From: Pseudomonadota bacterium
GTDB taxonomy: Bacteria; Myxococcota; Myxococcia; Myxococcales; Myxococcaceae
DNA: 6,104 nt
Assembly (NCBI GenBank): GCA_023424585.1
Contig: JAFADT010000204.1
Coordinates: forward strand, 1 to 6,104
Reading direction: 5' to 3'
How positions within the stretch are numbered: the stretch's first letter is position 1; the number at the start of each line of letters is the position of its first letter. Positions 5,604 to 6,104 of this stretch are shown piece by piece. The notes beneath the pieces were generated by a model, which saw only the letters and a list, made by a program, of their open reading frames with translations, was not told where the DNA came from and did no database searches. The position numbers were made by a program, and so were the translations under genes.

Positions 5604-6104
5604 ATGCCGCATGTCGCCCTCTTGGGATACGGACGTTTTGGACGCGCGCTGGGAGCGCTGCTGGAGGCGGTGGGCGTGGAGCAGCGCGCCCTGGATCCGG
5701 TGGCGGACATCCCGGAGCCGCTGCGCGCGCGCTCGGTGCCAGAGCTGCTGGAGGGGGCGGAGCTGGTGGTGGTGGCGGTGCCGGTGCCCCAGCTGCGGGA
5801 CGTGCTGCGCTCGCTGCGGCCCTTCCTCACGCCGGAGCACCTGGTGCTGGACGTGGGCAGCGTGAAGGTGAAGCCCGTGGAGGCGCTGACGGAGGTGCTG
5901 GGCGCCGCGGTGCCCTGGGTGGGGACGCATCCGCTCTTCGGCCCCTTGAGCCTGGCCATGGCCGAGCGTCCCATGCGCGTCGTGCTCTGCCCCAACCCGC
6001 TGCATCCGGAGGCGGCCCCGCGCGCCCGGCGCTTCTACGAGGGGCTGGGCTGCGAGGTGATCGAGCAGACGCCGGAGGGCCACGACCAGGTGATGGCGCG
6101 CACG
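5604..6104 (+). CDS. tyrA: Prephenate/arogenate dehydrogenase, TyrA family (3' end cut by window edge)
   Basis: Oxidative decarboxylation of prephenate (or arogenate) in tyrosine biosynthesis, NAD(P)-dependent and cytoplasmic. The visible 167 codons cover the N-terminal Rossmann domain: LLGYGRFG with GxGxxG glycines at 8, 10 and 13, an acidic Asp31 near the end of the second strand (compatible with NAD preference), the hydrophobic strand ELVVVAVP (53-60), LDVGSVK (82-88) and the family signature GTHPLFGP (107-114), whose His109 lies in the substrate pocket. The all-helical C-terminal dimerisation domain, and any fused ACT or aroA-type domain, lies outside the window. The protein begins directly with the Rossmann fold, so no N-terminal chorismate mutase is fused. 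No Shine-Dalgarno precedes the ATG at 5604 and I find no better in-frame start nearby. It follows the protease by 101 bases and two hairpins, so it is probably a separate unit. Confidence 0.9.
   Translation, partial: MPHVALLGYGRFGRALGALLEAVGVEQRALDPVADIPEPLRARSVPELLEGAELVVVAVPVPQLRDVLRSLRPFLTPEHLVLDVGSVKVKPVEALTEVLGAAVPWVGTHPLFGPLSLAMAERPMRVVLCPNPLHPEAAPRARRFYEGLGCEVIEQTPEGHDQVMART

Noticed and set aside
1..6104. CRISPR array, tRNA, rRNA, insertion sequence or phage attachment site
   Set aside because: No regularly spaced repeats, cloverleaf, conserved rRNA stretches, transposase motifs or flanking terminal repeats were seen.

Overview
This is a GC-rich window (roughly 70% G+C by eye) with strong G/C preference at third codon positions. 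The gene types suggest a delta-proteobacterium-like predator of the Myxococcota (Myxococcus, Corallococcus or a relative). The taxonomic call is inference: no rRNA or other marker is present. The lipoprotein metzincin with a thrombospondin type-3 calcium motif and the ECF42-type sigma factor both fit myxobacteria.

Layout. The left half is read on the minus strand. A complete elongation factor G gene (3482 to 1377) is followed by two GC-rich hairpins. An ECF sigma factor of the ECF42 type comes next, starting at 1215 and running off the left edge with almost all of its length visible. The right half is read on the plus strand. A secreted zinc metalloprotease lipoprotein (4000-5502) is followed by two hairpins and then by the first 167 codons of a prephenate/arogenate dehydrogenase (5604 to the right edge). 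The divergent 517-base gap at 3483-3999 holds a good -35/-10 promoter pair on the minus strand. Directly after it is a short coding-like ORF of about 34 codons that could be translated from a leaderless mRNA, with two hairpins at and after its end.

The genes do not form an obvious pathway: translation, regulation, secreted proteolysis and aromatic amino acid synthesis are simply neighbours. Hairpin pairs separate EF-G from the sigma factor and the protease from tyrA, so I read these as mostly independent transcription units. No mobile element, CRISPR array, tRNA or rRNA is visible.

Most of the window is ordinary. The points that deserve a second look are: the candidate leaderless small gene in the divergent gap; a TGTCGA box upstream of the ECF42 gene that matches the -35 motif I recall for this family and so suggests autoregulation; changes next to the domain IV tip histidine in an EF-G that sits outside a str-type operon; and four intergenic hairpins that are each fully paired only on the strand of the gene they follow.
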